Source: Desulfofustis glycolicus DSM 9705 (GTDB lineage: Bacteria; Desulfobacterota; Desulfobulbia; Desulfobulbales; Desulfocapsaceae). From it: a DNA stretch of 64,000 bases. Where the stretch lies: the NCBI RefSeq assembly GCF_900130015.1, contig NZ_FQXS01000013.1, positions 61,102 to 125,101 on the forward strand. The letters are read 5' to 3'. The notes beneath the pieces were generated by a model. It was given only the letters and a program-made list of their open reading frames with translations. It was not told the DNA's origin and searched no databases. Numbering within the stretch: the first letter of the stretch is position 1; each line of letters starts with the position of its first letter. Positions 35,401 to 45,194 of this stretch are shown here, piece after piece. The position numbers were made by a program, and so were the translations under genes.

Positions 35401-37608
35401 GTCCGTTTCCAGCGCGCTGATTCCCTGGTTGAGGTGGCCGACGATGTCACTAAGCGGGTAGTGGTGGTTGGCCGATTCAGAAAGGTATTGCATCATCGAG
35501 CCGATGCGAACCCCAAGTGCATTGCGTGTCGCAAGCGGCAGCAGTGCGATGGCCGCATGGCGAATCTGTTCGTGGGCGAAGCGAAAATAGTCCGTTTTCT
35601 GCGTGTTTCCTTCGTTTGTGCCGGAAGGCCCGAGAGCCTGGGGCGCGGCCGGGAGAATCAGGCCGTCGTTGAGAGCTTTGGCCAGGTCGGCCAAGGTCTG
35701 CTGGGGTGTATTCCCGTAGACAAGACTGAGCAGGCGGAGATCAAACCGGGGACCGATACAGGCGGCGTATTGCAGGACGGTTCGTTGACCGGCGGGAAAA
35801 GCCGCAATGCGTCTGGTCAGTAGTTCGCCGACATTGGGAGTTACGTCGGTCGCCATGACGGCCGGCAGGTCATAGTCCCAACGGCCGCTTTTGCTATTGA
35901 AAGCAAGCGCCCCCGATTCATGCAACTGGGCGAGGAATTGTTTCAGAAAAAAGGGATTGCCTCCGGTTTTCTCACGACAGCAGTGTGCCAGGCCGAGCAT
36001 GTCGGTTAGTGGCTGATAGAGAGTTTCACTGAGCAACCCGGCGATTTCGTCGTCCGTCAGGGGAAGCAGTTCCAGGTGCACCGGAAATGAGACGCTTCCC
36101 GCTGGTTCGTCGATGGTGTCGGCGAAGATGGCTGTGGCGTCGGGGTCTGCCGAACTGCAAATGAGAAGGCCCTGCCGTTGGCGATCAGCGAGAAACGAGG
36201 TGATGACGGAAAGTGTTTCCGGGTCGACCAGATGCAGATCATCCTGAATGACGACCAGTGTTTTGAAATGACGGTCGATCGCGGCGAGCAGCGTTTTGGC
36301 GATCGACAGGTTAGAACTGATTGCAAGTGCAGTATCTGGTGATGCTGCCGGTGTCGTGCCGAACAACTCTCTCAGCTCGGGAAGCTGTGCAACGGCTTGT
36401 TCTTGCTGCCCGTCAAATGCGGGCAGCAAGAGATCCAACCAACTTGCTCGCTGCTCGGGGTCGAGTGAGAGGAGGTGACGGAGCAGCCGCCTGCAGGCGA
36501 AGATGATCGGAGCGCCGGGCGTATCCCCCCGTCCGTGCTCGGCTGTTGCCCGTAACACGATGGCGCCGCGGTACTCCAAGACCTTTTGGATTTCCAGGAG
36601 AAGAGACGTTTTGCCGCTTCCGGACGCGCCGGTGATCAGATAGGCGCGAGGCACCTCTGAACCGATCCTGTCGTAGCCGCAAATCACGGTCGATAATTCG
36701 TGATTTCTGCCGAAGTGTCGGTCGGGAATGGAAAATACCGGTGAAATGTCGGTGCCGCCGACGCCGAAGTCGATGATCGAACGATTCTCGCGCAACTCGA
36801 TCAGGCAGCGCATCAGGTCCGGGATCAAGCCGCTGCAACTCTGGTACCGATCGTCGGCCGATTTCTCAATCAACTTGAGAACGATGTTCGCCAGCGCGTC
36901 GGGGATGTCCGGATTGAAGTCTTGCGGCGGCGCTGGCGTTTTGGCCAAATGGCCATGCACCAGTGCAATCAGATCGGTGCCGATGAACGGGCGGCTACCG
37001 GTCAGCAGTTCGTAGAGTACGACGCCGAGTGAATAGAAATCGGATCGATAATCGAGTTCCTTGTTGATCCGGCCGGTTTGTTCCGGAGAAATATATGCAA
37101 GGGTTCCCCGAAACGTCGAGTCGGTCGAATAGAACGGATATTCTTTGTTTCTGGTGGAGGCGATACTGAAATCGACGAGTTTAATGCGGCCGGTGATCGA
37201 GCGAAAGAGAATATGGGCCGGACAAAGATTTTTATAGATGATGTTGTGCCGGTGGATATCGCGCAGCGCGTCTGCAAGCTGGATGGCAATATCGAGAAAG
37301 CGGATAAAGTCCACCGGACCTTCCCGGTTAGAGACGGATAACGGCAGGCCGTTGAAGTCCTCCTCGATGAGAACCGGGAGGGGCCCGTGTTGGCCGAGGC
37401 CGATGGCGGAAATGATTTTGTTGTGTCGAAACCGACTTAGAATGGTGAATTCATGCTTGATGGTGTTTGCCGATGTGGCAGCAGAATTCTTCCCGGCGGG
37501 AACTTTGAGGATGACACGCTGGCCGGTATCGTCAGCAATCCCTCGATAGATCGAGGAACGTGCCGATTCGCTGATGCACTCGCTGATGGTGTAACCACAA
37601 ATGTTCAA
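32353..37608 (-). CDS. 1751-residue pseudokinase / ATPase / GAF / histidine kinase
   Basis: The domains in order are as follows. A Ser/Thr-kinase-like domain (1-270) has K35, E53 and GTLAYISPEQTGR. An AAA/STAND-like ATPase has Walker A GASGSGKT (327-334). A long alpha-helical, probably TPR-like region (about 650-1300) is followed by a GAF domain (about 1340-1490). HisKA has H1521 in SIAHEFGNP, and a HATPase follows (NAIDAM, DSGSGI, TGLGLAIAYS). This matches the large kinase-ATPase-histidine-kinase family of cyanobacteria and myxobacteria. The catalytic HxD of the kinase domain is YKN (N127) and the DFG is DFS, so the first domain is probably a pseudokinase. No membrane segment is seen. The 3' end overlaps the convergent thioesterase gene. 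Confidence 0.9.
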   Translation of the reverse strand: MNICGYTISECISESARSSIYRGIADDTGQRVILKVPAGKNSAATSANTIKHEFTILSRFRHNKIISAIGLGQHGPLPVLIEEDFNGLPLSVSNREGPVDFIRFLDIAIQLADALRDIHRHNIIYKNLCPAHILFRSITGRIKLVDFSIASTRNKEYPFYSTDSTFRGTLAYISPEQTGRINKELDYRSDFYSLGVVLYELLTGSRPFIGTDLIALVHGHLAKTPAPPQDFNPDIPDALANIVLKLIEKSADDRYQSCSGLIPDLMRCLIELRENRSIIDFGVGGTDISPVFSIPDRHFGRNHELSTVICGYDRIGSEVPRAYLITGASGSGKTSLLLEIQKVLEYRGAIVLRATAEHGRGDTPGAPIIFACRRLLRHLLSLDPEQRASWLDLLLPAFDGQQEQAVAQLPELRELFGTTPAASPDTALAISSNLSIAKTLLAAIDRHFKTLVVIQDDLHLVDPETLSVITSFLADRQRQGLLICSSADPDATAIFADTIDEPAGSVSFPVHLELLPLTDDEIAGLLSETLYQPLTDMLGLAHCCREKTGGNPFFLKQFLAQLHESGALAFNSKSGRWDYDLPAVMATDVTPNVGELLTRRIAAFPAGQRTVLQYAACIGPRFDLRLLSLVYGNTPQQTLADLAKALNDGLILPAAPQALGPSGTNEGNTQKTDYFRFAHEQIRHAAIALLPLATRNALGVRIGSMMQYLSESANHHYPLSDIVGHLNQGISALETDKQRFELATLNLEAAIQAKTSGTTSLYRRLSATALELLPASAWTTQYGLTLDVYSEAAEAAARSDLTEESERLFAIVCSRARTAVDSTRVYRTAMQLYRRSDRCREALRTGRTILAALGISLAESPGKHAAAAAFLSARISLFGRSEQALLTMPQMTDPIQASIMEVLLETALAAYQIRPALLPIISLTSIRLSLAHGHHRVASIIGYPIFGALLCSAGTRQYRLGSRYGQLALDLQKRSGIPAHPFSVHLVSTDITHWHRHLRHSQDSLQQACRQQYYHSESESAALCAVGCFATMFFLGRSLTGVLEETAPYRRHIDTASSGVRYRQMMLEQTIANLRGRTSDPSIFSGLHYDGIRMSSLLQHGDDRTTLFFFHQLGQLLAYLFGNYERAEQHGSKALALIDGVRSSFLLPIFLFIHTLTLLAICRDPHHTGRRSRWTAINTGIQKMRRWGETSPKNYRHRYHLLCAERHRITDQREAAAHHYEQAISLARQNGYQQDAALGYELAAAFYLASGRPLVARSYLGEALHHYRQWEAEALVDHLRKHSADLLVERRTGTREQAGVPVSLTTGLDASPLDLGSFVKASRAFSSEFVLDEVVRKLIMIVVENAGAEVGLLIMNPTDAPLVKVTATSGERQGAVVDTPLLAHRQRLSLAVIKHVTTSGETIVLDHACLSGPFTGDLYIRSNNTKSLLCVPIKHHGDLLAILYLENNLTTAAFSPERLDIIELIAGQAAISIKNAQLYEELQTTLGNLHLEVAKRKETQMQLLHAGKLAALSRLSASIAHEFGNPLIGIKYLLDDLSQRTELGRQDRDLIDVGLQECDRLKQLINDLHELHRPSSGKKILFNLNNTVENVLHLQRKNLKDAGITVATRLAEDLPDIRAVEDQISQVVVNLTTNAIDAMKHSEEKRLRVETAVRHQQVVLALTDSGSGITDEHREHIFEPFFSTKPYTDGTGLGLAIAYSIMKNHRGDISFSSPPDGGCTFTLSFPLSDAPDNPPQADHHRPAQLPATLLP

Positions 37609-37677
37609 GGTATCTGTCCCGTTTTTTTCAACGCCGACCGGCCTTCTCTTCGATGACCGATGGTGACAAGCAGGTCT

Positions 37678-38748
37678 TCATGAAAGCAGCGGCAGAATCC
37701 ATTCAGCCAACCGGCGGTTGCCGGTTTCCCGGGGGCTGTTTCTTGGTTTTGCGAATAGATCAGGCAGATCCGTTAGCCAACTGCCGCTCAAAAACTGATG
37801 CTCATCGAGAATCGCTCCGCCGAGCCGTGCAACGACGTAATCGGCCAGAACCGCAGATTCGGCAAAATCGGTGCGGGTAACACAGCAGAGTGGCGTGGCC
37901 GTTTGGGAGCACTCGGCAATGGTCGAGTAGCCGCATTTGCAGATCAGCAGGTCGGCACCGTTAATCAGATCAGGGTGGTGCAACGGGGCATGCGGCGACA
38001 GAAAACGAACGTTGTCGCCATATGAGACCCCATCGGGACTCTGGCCGGCAATGACAAAGAAGGTGTCAGGGTGGGTATGCAGCCGTGACAAGAAGGGAGG
38101 GGTGCAGGGAATTCCTCCCATACTGATCAGCACGGTCTGCCGGTCGTTGCCGCCGAGCAATGCTGCGCCCTCCTGCCGGGTGAGATGGCAGGGACGGGCC
38201 AGCGGCGCACAGGTCAGGTCGACAGCGAGGGGGCGACAGACCGGTTCGGTTTGCACATGCCAGTCGGCGAGCCCATAATATTCGGTCAATTGATCGATGA
38301 TCGGTCTGAATGCTGCAATACGGTCAGCCAGTGGTCGGTAGATCCAGTCCCAGGTGAAATTTTCCAGCAACAGCGTCGGGATGCCGGCTCGATTACCGAC
38401 AGCGATGCCAAGCGGACTGATGTCGCAGATGATCAGAGAGCTATCGCGACACCTGTCTGCGCAATAACTGATGCTCTCGTTCGCTAGGGGGAGAAAATCT
38501 GCCAGCCGGTTCATCGTCTGATCGACGTCGATGGAAAAGGCGGAGTCTTGAACGAGGCCGATATCGGAAACGATACGGTGGTAGAAGAAGGGGAATGTGC
38601 TGGATTGAAAGAGGGTTTCCGGGACTGTTGAGAAGATCCGCACCTGCAGGTCGGGGAGTATCTCACCGAGCGCTTCCAGGACGCTGATGGTCCGGGTTGC
38701 GTGGCCGAAACCGTGCGGAGAGATAAAGCAGGATAGTTCCCTGGTCAT
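37678..38748 (-). CDS. MurG-like glycosyltransferase (GT-B fold)
   Basis: This 356-residue protein begins with FISPHGFGHATRTISVLEAL, matching the glycine-rich acceptor loop of MurG/GT28-type enzymes. Its C-terminal half has ISMGGIP and LICKCGYSTIAECSQTATPL, the donor-binding GGxxT/E pattern. No lipid II genes surround it, so it is not expected to be MurG itself. The donor and acceptor are unknown. It is upstream of the giant kinase on the same strand with a gap of about 70 bases, so the two may be co-transcribed. Confidence 0.8.
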   Translation of the reverse strand: MTRELSCFISPHGFGHATRTISVLEALGEILPDLQVRIFSTVPETLFQSSTFPFFYHRIVSDIGLVQDSAFSIDVDQTMNRLADFLPLANESISYCADRCRDSSLIICDISPLGIAVGNRAGIPTLLLENFTWDWIYRPLADRIAAFRPIIDQLTEYYGLADWHVQTEPVCRPLAVDLTCAPLARPCHLTRQEGAALLGGNDRQTVLISMGGIPCTPPFLSRLHTHPDTFFVIAGQSPDGVSYGDNVRFLSPHAPLHHPDLINGADLLICKCGYSTIAECSQTATPLCCVTRTDFAESAVLADYVVARLGGAILDEHQFLSGSWLTDLPDLFAKPRNSPRETGNRRLAEWILPLLS

Positions 38749-38832
38749 GATCGGTTGCGTCCTGGGAGAATAATCGTGTTCGGCCGGCTTTTCGGCAGGA
38801 GGAGCCGGCGCCGCTCGGTGCGGTCGAACGTG

Positions 38833-39243
38833 TCAGTGCAGATCTTTGCCGGTGGTGCTCATCGCCAGGTTGCAGTTGCGCACGCCGCGCAGGGAGCGGA
38901 TACGATCGGCAAGTTCGTTGACCGCTCCGGCCTTGCCCTTGATGATAATAACTTCCAGGCAATTATGGTGATCCATGTGCACATGGGTGGCCGAAACGAT
39001 CTGATGGTGATAATCGTGCTGGATCTCGGTAACCTTTTCCTGCAGTTGATGCTGGTGGTGATCGTAGACCATGGTGATCACGCCGACGACATCCTTGTCC
39101 GCCTGCCACTCCTTGGCCACAAACGATGAGCGGATCAGGTCCCGGATCGCTTCGGAACGGTTGACGTATTTCTGTTGCCGGATATAGTCGTCGAAATCGT
39201 CGAGCAGTTTTTCGTCGAGGGAGATGGTAAAGCGTTTCAACAT
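38833..39243 (-). CDS. nikR: nickel-responsive regulator NikR
   Basis: This 136-residue protein has an N-terminal ribbon-helix-helix (RFTISLDEKLLDDFDDYI) and a C-terminal ACT-like metal domain. The four nickel ligands known from E. coli NikR, H76, H87, H89 and C95, fall at exactly the same numbers here. It should repress nickel uptake genes when nickel is plentiful. No nickel transporter or hydrogenase gene lies in the window, so its targets are elsewhere. Confidence 0.95.
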   Translation of the reverse strand: MLKRFTISLDEKLLDDFDDYIRQQKYVNRSEAIRDLIRSSFVAKEWQADKDVVGVITMVYDHHQHQLQEKVTEIQHDYHHQIVSATHVHMDHHNCLEVIIIKGKAGAVNELADRIRSLRGVRNCNLAMSTTGKDLH

Positions 39244-39329
39244 GGCACCACCTGGAGTTTTTCGCTACGTTAGCGCGCCGTTGCCGGCGCGTCAACTCTT
39301 TTGCTGACAGACGGGAGAAGGAGGATGCA

Positions 39330-40082
39330 GTGGACAATGATGCAGGGCACGAAGGACCGCACCACCTGTTACGGACGATTGGGATTATCAGGTCCTGTTA
39401 TCGGGAGAAATTCGGAATTCCGCGGCAGGCGGGACTGACCCCGTCCGCCCGGGCCGAACTCGAGTTGGCCGGGCCGTATGCTCGGGCGGAAATGGTGCGG
39501 GGGCTGGAGCAGTTCAGTCACCTCTGGCTGGTGTTTCTTTTTCACGATGCAACGAGCGAGGGGTGGCAGCGAACAGTTCGTCCGCCGCGGCTGGGAGGTC
39601 GCAGGCGGCTTGGGGTGTTTGCCACTAGAAGTCCGCATCGACCGAACCATATCGGTTTGTCCGCCGTCAGCCTGCTCGGGGTTGAATGCAGTGGCGGCGG
39701 CGTGAGGCTCAAGCTCGGGGGTGTCGATCTGCTGGACGGGACACCGGTTCTCGATATCAAGCCGTATCTGCCCTACAGCGATCTGATTGAAGCGGCAACG
39801 AGCGGTTGGACGGATACTGACAGCCGAGCGGTTCCGGTAATCTTTACCCCGGCCGCGGCGTCTTTTGGCGCGGCCTATCGAGAGCGGACCGGGCGAGCAC
39901 TGCTGCCGTTGGTCGAGGAGGTGTTGCGTCAGGATCCGCGACCGGCCAGTCAGCGAGGGCGCAGGACCGGGTTCGCGATGACGTTGTGGGATGTCAACAT
40001 TCGCTGGCAGGTGACCGAAACCTGTTTTCTGGTGGATTACTGCGAATGGCTCGAGGGGCGGGAAGGGCTGTCTTCAGGGTGA
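39330..40082 (+). CDS. trmO: tRNA (t6A37) methyltransferase TrmO (TsaA/YaeB family)
   Basis: This 250-residue protein of the TsaA/UPF0066 family has IGIIRSCYREKFGIPRQ at the N-terminus, LEQFSHLWLVFLFH, and the SAM-binding segment RLGVFATRSPHRPNHIGLSAV, with DLLDGTPVLDIKPYLPYSD later. It N6-methylates threonylcarbamoyladenosine at position 37 of tRNA-Thr. The GTG start follows AGAAGGAGGATGCA. Its 3' end overlaps the convergent lptC gene by 9 bases. Confidence 0.93.
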   Translation: MDNDAGHEGPHHLLRTIGIIRSCYREKFGIPRQAGLTPSARAELELAGPYARAEMVRGLEQFSHLWLVFLFHDATSEGWQRTVRPPRLGGRRRLGVFATRSPHRPNHIGLSAVSLLGVECSGGGVRLKLGGVDLLDGTPVLDIKPYLPYSDLIEAATSGWTDTDSRAVPVIFTPAAASFGAAYRERTGRALLPLVEEVLRQDPRPASQRGRRTGFAMTLWDVNIRWQVTETCFLVDYCEWLEGREGLSSG

Positions 40083-40655
40083 TTCCAGCCCGGCGATGGT
40101 ACAGTAGACGCGCCCGCCGATCAGGTAGTGGCGGGTACGTATATCGTAATCGAGACTGGCGCCGATGATCTCCACCTGTTCACCGACCAGCCGTGTCCGG
40201 CCAGGTGACTTGATGGTCCGGTCGTGGTCAAAGTAGAATAGTTCTTCCGAATAGAGCTGCTGGTTTTCGGCAACCTGGTCGATGCGAACATCGTCGCGCA
40301 AGGTGAGCTGTCGACTCACATCGTTGTAGACGCCGGTCCTGGCGATAACATTGATGCGGTTGCCTTGCTCGTCAAACAGGTCGGCATCGACATCCGCGAG
40401 GATGAATTCGTGTGGTACATCACTAGTCTGGGCTTCCGCGGCCCGGATCTCGGCAGTCTTGATCCCGTTCTGATTCTGCAGGATGACTACCTGCTCCATG
40501 GTGAAGTTGTGGACTCTCTCTTCCCGTTTGGCGAAATCGAGGTCAAAGCCGCCCCGTGGTTCGAGAAAGGATGCCAGCGGCAAGCGCCAGAGCGGAAAGG
40601 TAAGGATCAGGCCGAGTGGAATCAACCAGATCAGGTTGCGACGGGTGAGCTTCAT
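40074..40655 (-). CDS. lptC: lipopolysaccharide export protein LptC
   Basis: This 193-residue protein has a single N-terminal membrane anchor (residues about 8-27) and an OstA-like beta-jellyroll region with VDADLFDEQGNRINVIARTG and TRLVGEQVEIIG. LptC bridges LptBFG and LptA in moving lipopolysaccharide across the periplasm. The ATG at 40655 overlaps the kdsC stop (ATGA), so the genes are coupled. LptA and LptB, usually next, are absent because the gene converges on trmO. Confidence 0.87.
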   Translation of the reverse strand: MKLTRRNLIWLIPLGLILTFPLWRLPLASFLEPRGGFDLDFAKREERVHNFTMEQVVILQNQNGIKTAEIRAAEAQTSDVPHEFILADVDADLFDEQGNRINVIARTGVYNDVSRQLTLRDDVRIDQVAENQQLYSEELFYFDHDRTIKSPGRTRLVGEQVEIIGASLDYDIRTRHYLIGGRVYCTIAGLESP

Positions 40656-41293
40656 GTCAGGTAGCTCTGCAACAGGGACTGGTGGAGTCCTTTGGCGGTG
40701 ACCAGCAGATCGCATACTTCCCGAACGGCGCCGTGACCGCCGCTGCGCGACGCGACGTAATGACAGGCGCTTTGCACCTCGGGTACGGCATTGGCCGGGC
40801 AGGCGGCGAGACCGACCCGGATCAGCACAGCCAGATCGATCCAATCGTCACCCATGTAGCAGACCTCGGCCGGCCTTTTCCCGGACCGCCGCAGGATTTC
40901 CCTGAAGGCCGCGGATTTGTGGTCGACTCCTTGATAGATGTGGTCCAGGGCCAACTCTTCGGCCCGCCGCTGGACGATAGTCGATCGCCGGGCGGTGATC
41001 AGTCCGGTTTGAACACCGGCCTGCCGCAACAACTTCAGGCCGAGACCGTCCTGGGTGTTGAACGCCTTGGCCTCGGCTCCGGATTCGCTATAAATCAGGG
41101 AGCCGTCCGTGAGCACCCCGTCGACATCAAGCAGGAGCAGGGTAACACCGGCCGCCCGGCTGTGCAGGACGTCGTCAAGAAGACCATGCTGCCGGCTGGC
41201 TCGTTGCTGGGACCGCTGCCGATAACCGGCCAAAACCTCACAATCGGTCGGGTGAGAAGTATCTCCGGACGGTTGACGGGGATCGCTGGTCAT
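40652..41293 (-). CDS. kdsC: 3-deoxy-D-manno-octulosonate 8-phosphate phosphatase KdsC
   Basis: This 213-residue HAD-superfamily enzyme has nucleophile motif LLLDVDGVLTDG, GLKLLRQAGVQTGLITAR, VDHKSAAF and YMGDDWIDLAVL, all standard for KdsC. It removes phosphate from Kdo-8-phosphate. I chose ATG 41293 (MTSDPRQPSG); the N-terminal extension of about 40 residues before the HAD core is longer than usual. It sits between kdsA, which makes its substrate, and lptC. Confidence 0.93.
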   Translation of the reverse strand: MTSDPRQPSGDTSHPTDCEVLAGYRQRSQQRASRQHGLLDDVLHSRAAGVTLLLLDVDGVLTDGSLIYSESGAEAKAFNTQDGLGLKLLRQAGVQTGLITARRSTIVQRRAEELALDHIYQGVDHKSAAFREILRRSGKRPAEVCYMGDDWIDLAVLIRVGLAACPANAVPEVQSACHYVASRSGGHGAVREVCDLLVTAKGLHQSLLQSYLT

Positions 41294-41300
41294 CGGGTGA

Positions 41301-42140
41301 TTATTCCAGACAGGAACGGATGCGAACGATTTGCTGAAGAATTGCCTCCACCCGGTCAAGAGCGATGGAGTTCGGCCCGTCGCAGAGGGCCCGATCCGGA
41401 TCGGGATGGACCTCCATGAACAGCCCGTCGATACCGGCTGCGACTGCCGCCCGGGCCAACGGTGCGATAAACTCCCGCTGACCGCCAGATGAGCCACCGG
41501 CCCCGCCGGGCAATTGTACCGAGTGGGTTGCATCATAAATAACCGGACAGCCGAGCTCGCGCATCACCGGAAAGGAGCGCATGTCGACGACCAGGTTGTT
41601 GTAGCCGAAACAGGAGCCGCGCTCTACGAGCAATACCCGGCTGCCGTTGACGCTCTTGATTTTGTCGACTGCGTGGGCCATGTCCCAGGGAGAGAGAAAC
41701 TGGCCTTTTTTCAGGTTGATCGGCTTGCCGGTCGTGGCTGCGGCTTGGAGCAGGTCGGTCTGGCGGCAGAGAAAGGCGGGAATCTGAATGACATCAAGGA
41801 CCGCAGCGGCGCTTGGCACCTGCGACGATTCGTGCACATCGGAGACGACGGGGACGTTCATCGCGTCGCGAATCCCGGCCATGACGGCCAGACCCTCGGC
41901 CAGCCCTGGCCCGCGAAACGAGCCGAGCGACGTGCGGTTGGCCTTATCGAAAGATGCCTTGAACACGTAGGACAGGCCAAGTCGTCCGCAGATTTCCTGC
42001 ATGGTTCCGGCCACTCGCCTGGCTAGTTCGGGTGACTCAAGCACACACGGACCGGCGATAAGCAGGAGCGGTCGGCCCGGTCCGACCAACAGATCCGGCC
42101 CCTCGGGTCGGCCAATGGCAACGGTGGTGACATCCATCAT
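41301..42140 (-). CDS. kdsA: 3-deoxy-8-phosphooctulonate synthase KdsA
   Basis: This 279-residue TIM-barrel enzyme has [68 protein letters not shown] and [18 protein letters not shown], the known KdsA motifs. It joins arabinose-5-phosphate and phosphoenolpyruvate to Kdo-8-phosphate. The start overlaps the pyrG stop by ATGA. Confidence 0.96.
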   Translation of the reverse strand: MMDVTTVAIGRPEGPDLLVGPGRPLLLIAGPCVLESPELARRVAGTMQEICGRLGLSYVFKASFDKANRTSLGSFRGPGLAEGLAVMAGIRDAMNVPVVSDVHESSQVPSAAAVLDVIQIPAFLCRQTDLLQAAATTGKPINLKKGQFLSPWDMAHAVDKIKSVNGSRVLLVERGSCFGYNNLVVDMRSFPVMRELGCPVIYDATHSVQLPGGAGGSSGGQREFIAPLARAAVAAGIDGLFMEVHPDPDRALCDGPNSIALDRVEAILQQIVRIRSCLE

Positions 42141-43798
42141 TCTTGTGCGTCCCGAAAGTTTAACGCGGCTTTGATGAAGTCGCGGAACAGCGGATGCGGC
42201 TTCATCGGTTTGGATTTGAATTCGGGATGAAACTGGCAACCGAGAAACCAGGGGTGTTCGGGGATTTCGACTATTTCGACGAGGTGATTGTCGGGTGAGA
42301 CACCGGAGATGACCAGGCCGGCCTTATTGAGCACCTCGCGGTAATCGTTGTTGAACTCGTAGCGGTGCCGGTGCCTCTCGCTGATCTCTTCCGTCTGGTA
42401 GGCGGCCATGGCGAAGGTGTCTTTCTTCAATACGCAGGGGTAGGCGCCGAGCCGCAGGGTGCCGCCGAAGTCGGACTGTTCGTCACGAACCTGTTTTTTC
42501 TGGGAGCGATAGTCAAACCATTCCTTGCACAGATAAATCACCGGCTCCGGTGTGAGCGGGTCGAGTTCCGATGAGTGTGCCTTGGCAATCTGCGCCACCT
42601 GGCGGCTGAACTCGACAACGGCCAGCTGCATGCCGAGACAAATCCCGAAAAAGGGAATCTTGTTGACCCGGGCATGGGTGATTGCTCGAATTTTGCCCTC
42701 GGCACCGCGCTTGCCGAAACCGCCCGGGACCAGGATGCCGTCGCAACCGGCCAGCAATTGCTCGGGGTTGCCGGTTTCCAGCTCCTCGGCGCTCAGGTAG
42801 AGCAATTCCACCTTGGCGCGGTTGGCCAGGCCGCCATGGATCAATGCCTCGTGCAGACTCTTGTAGGATTCGGTCAGATCCACATACTTTCCGGTGACGG
42901 CAATGGTGACCGTGTGCAAGGGATTTTTGAGATTGTCGACCAGGTTCTGCCACGGCCTGATGTTCGGTGAACCGGTCCAGACATTGAGCAGCTCGAGAAT
43001 CTTTCCGTCCAGGCCTTCTTTGTGGAACAGCAACGGGACTTCGTAGATGTTGTCGACATCGATGGCGGTGATGACCGCATCCTTGGGGACATTACAGAAC
43101 AGTGCGATTTTCGCTTTCAGCTCGGCGGAGAGCGGAACTTCGGTGCGGCAGAGCAGTATATCGGGTTGAATGCCGTCGGCCCGCAGCTCTTTGACCGAGT
43201 GCTGGGTCGGTTTGGTTTTGACCTCTCCGGCTGCTTTGATGTAGGGGACCAGGGTCAGGTGAACGAATAAAGAGTATTCCCGGCCCAGATCACTGCGCAG
43301 CTGGCGGATCGCTTCGATGAAGGGCAGCCCTTCGATATCTCCGACGGTGCCGCCGATTTCGATGATGGCGATATCGGCGCTGCCGTCCAGCTGCAGCACG
43401 GCGGTCTTTATTTCATCGGTGATGTGCGGAATGACTTGGACGGTGCCACCGAGATATTCACCGCGACGTTCCTTGGTGATCACCGAATAGTAAATCCTGC
43501 CAGAGGTGTAATTGTTTTTCTGGGCCATCAGCGCATTGGTGTAGCGCTCGTAATGACCCATGTCGAGATCGGTTTCGGCACCGTCGTCGGTAACGAAGAC
43601 CTCACCGTGCTGAAACGGGTTCATCGTTCCGGGGTCGACGTTGATATAAGGATCGAGTTTCTGGAAGGTCACGGTCAGTCCCCGGCATTCGAGCAGGGCG
43701 CCGATCGATGCGGCCGCCAGCCCTTTACCGAGAGAGGACAGGACGCCACCGGTGATGAAAATGAATTTGGTTCGTTTGGTCGTACCCGGTTTTTTCAT
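42137..43798 (-). CDS. pyrG: CTP synthase
   Basis: This 553-residue protein has an N-terminal synthetase domain ([49 protein letters not shown]) and a C-terminal glutaminase domain with nucleophile GICLGMQ and HPEF. It aminates UTP to CTP; CTP is also needed to activate Kdo, which may explain the shared operon with kdsA and kdsC. The ATG at 43798 follows GGGAGAGCAGT and gives the normal length. An in-frame ATG at 43849 would add 17 unsupported residues. Confidence 0.97.
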   Translation of the reverse strand: MKKPGTTKRTKFIFITGGVLSSLGKGLAAASIGALLECRGLTVTFQKLDPYINVDPGTMNPFQHGEVFVTDDGAETDLDMGHYERYTNALMAQKNNYTSGRIYYSVITKERRGEYLGGTVQVIPHITDEIKTAVLQLDGSADIAIIEIGGTVGDIEGLPFIEAIRQLRSDLGREYSLFVHLTLVPYIKAAGEVKTKPTQHSVKELRADGIQPDILLCRTEVPLSAELKAKIALFCNVPKDAVITAIDVDNIYEVPLLFHKEGLDGKILELLNVWTGSPNIRPWQNLVDNLKNPLHTVTIAVTGKYVDLTESYKSLHEALIHGGLANRAKVELLYLSAEELETGNPEQLLAGCDGILVPGGFGKRGAEGKIRAITHARVNKIPFFGICLGMQLAVVEFSRQVAQIAKAHSSELDPLTPEPVIYLCKEWFDYRSQKKQVRDEQSDFGGTLRLGAYPCVLKKDTFAMAAYQTEEISERHRHRYEFNNDYREVLNKAGLVISGVSPDNHLVEIVEIPEHPWFLGCQFHPEFKSKPMKPHPLFRDFIKAALNFRDAQE

Positions 43799-43975
43799 AC
43801 TGCTCTCCCGGCTGAAGGTTGGCATGGAAGATTCGGTCTTTTTATACACCTAATCGCCGGTGGAGGCAACAACGGTCACCGGGAAAAGATTAACGGAGCG
43901 GCGGAGCTCTTGTCTGCGGCCGTGGTCGTGCCTATCTTTTCAAATGTAGGAATAATTCTCAAAAAGGAGCGGGCG

Positions 43976-45031
43976 ATGAACAGCCTTATGATGGCAATCT
44001 TGTTGTTGGGCATTGGTACGACGGTATACGCCGCCGATCGGACGGCAACCAAAGCGGAAGAGGAGACCGCGCTCTTTGGCGGCGGTTGCTTCTGGTGTAT
44101 GGAGCCGCCCTTTGAACAGCTCGACGGTGTTATCGATGTCGTTGCCGGCTATACCGGCGGGGCTGCCGAAGATGCCGAGTACGCCAAAGTGTCCACCGGT
44201 GCTACCGGTCACTATGAAGCGGTCAGGGTCCGCTACGATCCCGGCCGGATCTCTTATCGGGAACTGGTCGAGACGTTCTGGCGACAGATCGATCCGACCG
44301 ATGACGGAGGCCAGTTTGCCGACCGGGGAACCCACTACCGGACGGCCATCTTTTATACCACCGAAGATCAGCGGGCTGTTGCCGAGCAGTCAAAGGCGGA
44401 TCTTGATGCCTCTGGTCTATTCAAGCGGCCGGTGGTGACGGAGATCTTGCCGGCACAACCGTTCTACGAAGCTGAGGTGTATCATCAGGATTATTATCGG
44501 AAAAATGTTGTGCACTATTCGATGTATAAGGCTGGCTCAGGGCGGCAGGCGTTTCAGGAAAAGGTGTGGAAGAGCGGTGGCGAGGGGACGGCACCGTTCC
44601 GTAAACCAAGTGATAAAGAGCTGCGAGAGTTGTTGACGCCGATGCAATACCAGGTGACTCAGAAAAAAGGCACCGAACCGCCCTTCGACAATGAGTTCTG
44701 GAATAACAAGGAGGAGGGACTCTATGTCGATATCGTTTCCGGAGAGCCGCTGTTCAGCTCACGCGACAAGTTTGATTCCGGTACCGGCTGGCCCAGTTTC
44801 ACCCGGCCGGTAGAGCCAGACAATATTGTCGAGCGGCGTGATATCTCACACTTCATGCTGCGCACCGAAGTGCGTTCTCGCCAGGCCGACTCGCATCTCG
44901 GCCATGTCTTTTCCGACGGCCCGCCACCCACCAACAAGCGCTACTGCATCAACTCGGCCGCCCTGCGCTTTGTTCCGGTAGACCGCCTTGAGGAGGAAGG
45001 CTATGGTGATTATCGGAGCAGTTTTTTTTAG
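43976..45031 (+). CDS. msrAB: exported methionine sulfoxide reductase MsrA-MsrB fusion
   Basis: This 351-residue protein has a signal peptide ending near TTVYAA (residue 20). An MsrA domain follows with GCFWC (C38-C41), VVAGYTGG and [14 protein letters not shown] (here [10 protein letters not shown]). An MsrB domain has [18 protein letters not shown] and catalytic [11 protein letters not shown]. The MsrB zinc CxxC pairs are absent, as in many fused forms. It repairs both sulfoxide diastereomers of oxidised methionine in exported proteins. The ATG at 43976 follows AAAAAGGAGCGGGCG. Confidence 0.95.
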   Translation: MNSLMMAILLLGIGTTVYAADRTATKAEEETALFGGGCFWCMEPPFEQLDGVIDVVAGYTGGAAEDAEYAKVSTGATGHYEAVRVRYDPGRISYRELVETFWRQIDPTDDGGQFADRGTHYRTAIFYTTEDQRAVAEQSKADLDASGLFKRPVVTEILPAQPFYEAEVYHQDYYRKNVVHYSMYKAGSGRQAFQEKVWKSGGEGTAPFRKPSDKELRELLTPMQYQVTQKKGTEPPFDNEFWNNKEEGLYVDIVSGEPLFSSRDKFDSGTGWPSFTRPVEPDNIVERRDISHFMLRTEVRSRQADSHLGHVFSDGPPPTNKRYCINSAALRFVPVDRLEEEGYGDYRSSFF

Positions 45032-45194
45032 CAAGCGGTTGCCACCGGCGAACTAACGTTACCCCGATAGCCATTGCCGCGGCGAACGAAAATGGGTAGT
45101 CTTGAGACATCTTTTTTGCCGCGCCGGCGCATGGATTCATGGAGCGCATGTATTGCGAGCTGGTAGGTCTCTTACTATCCGGGAGGTGTTGATT

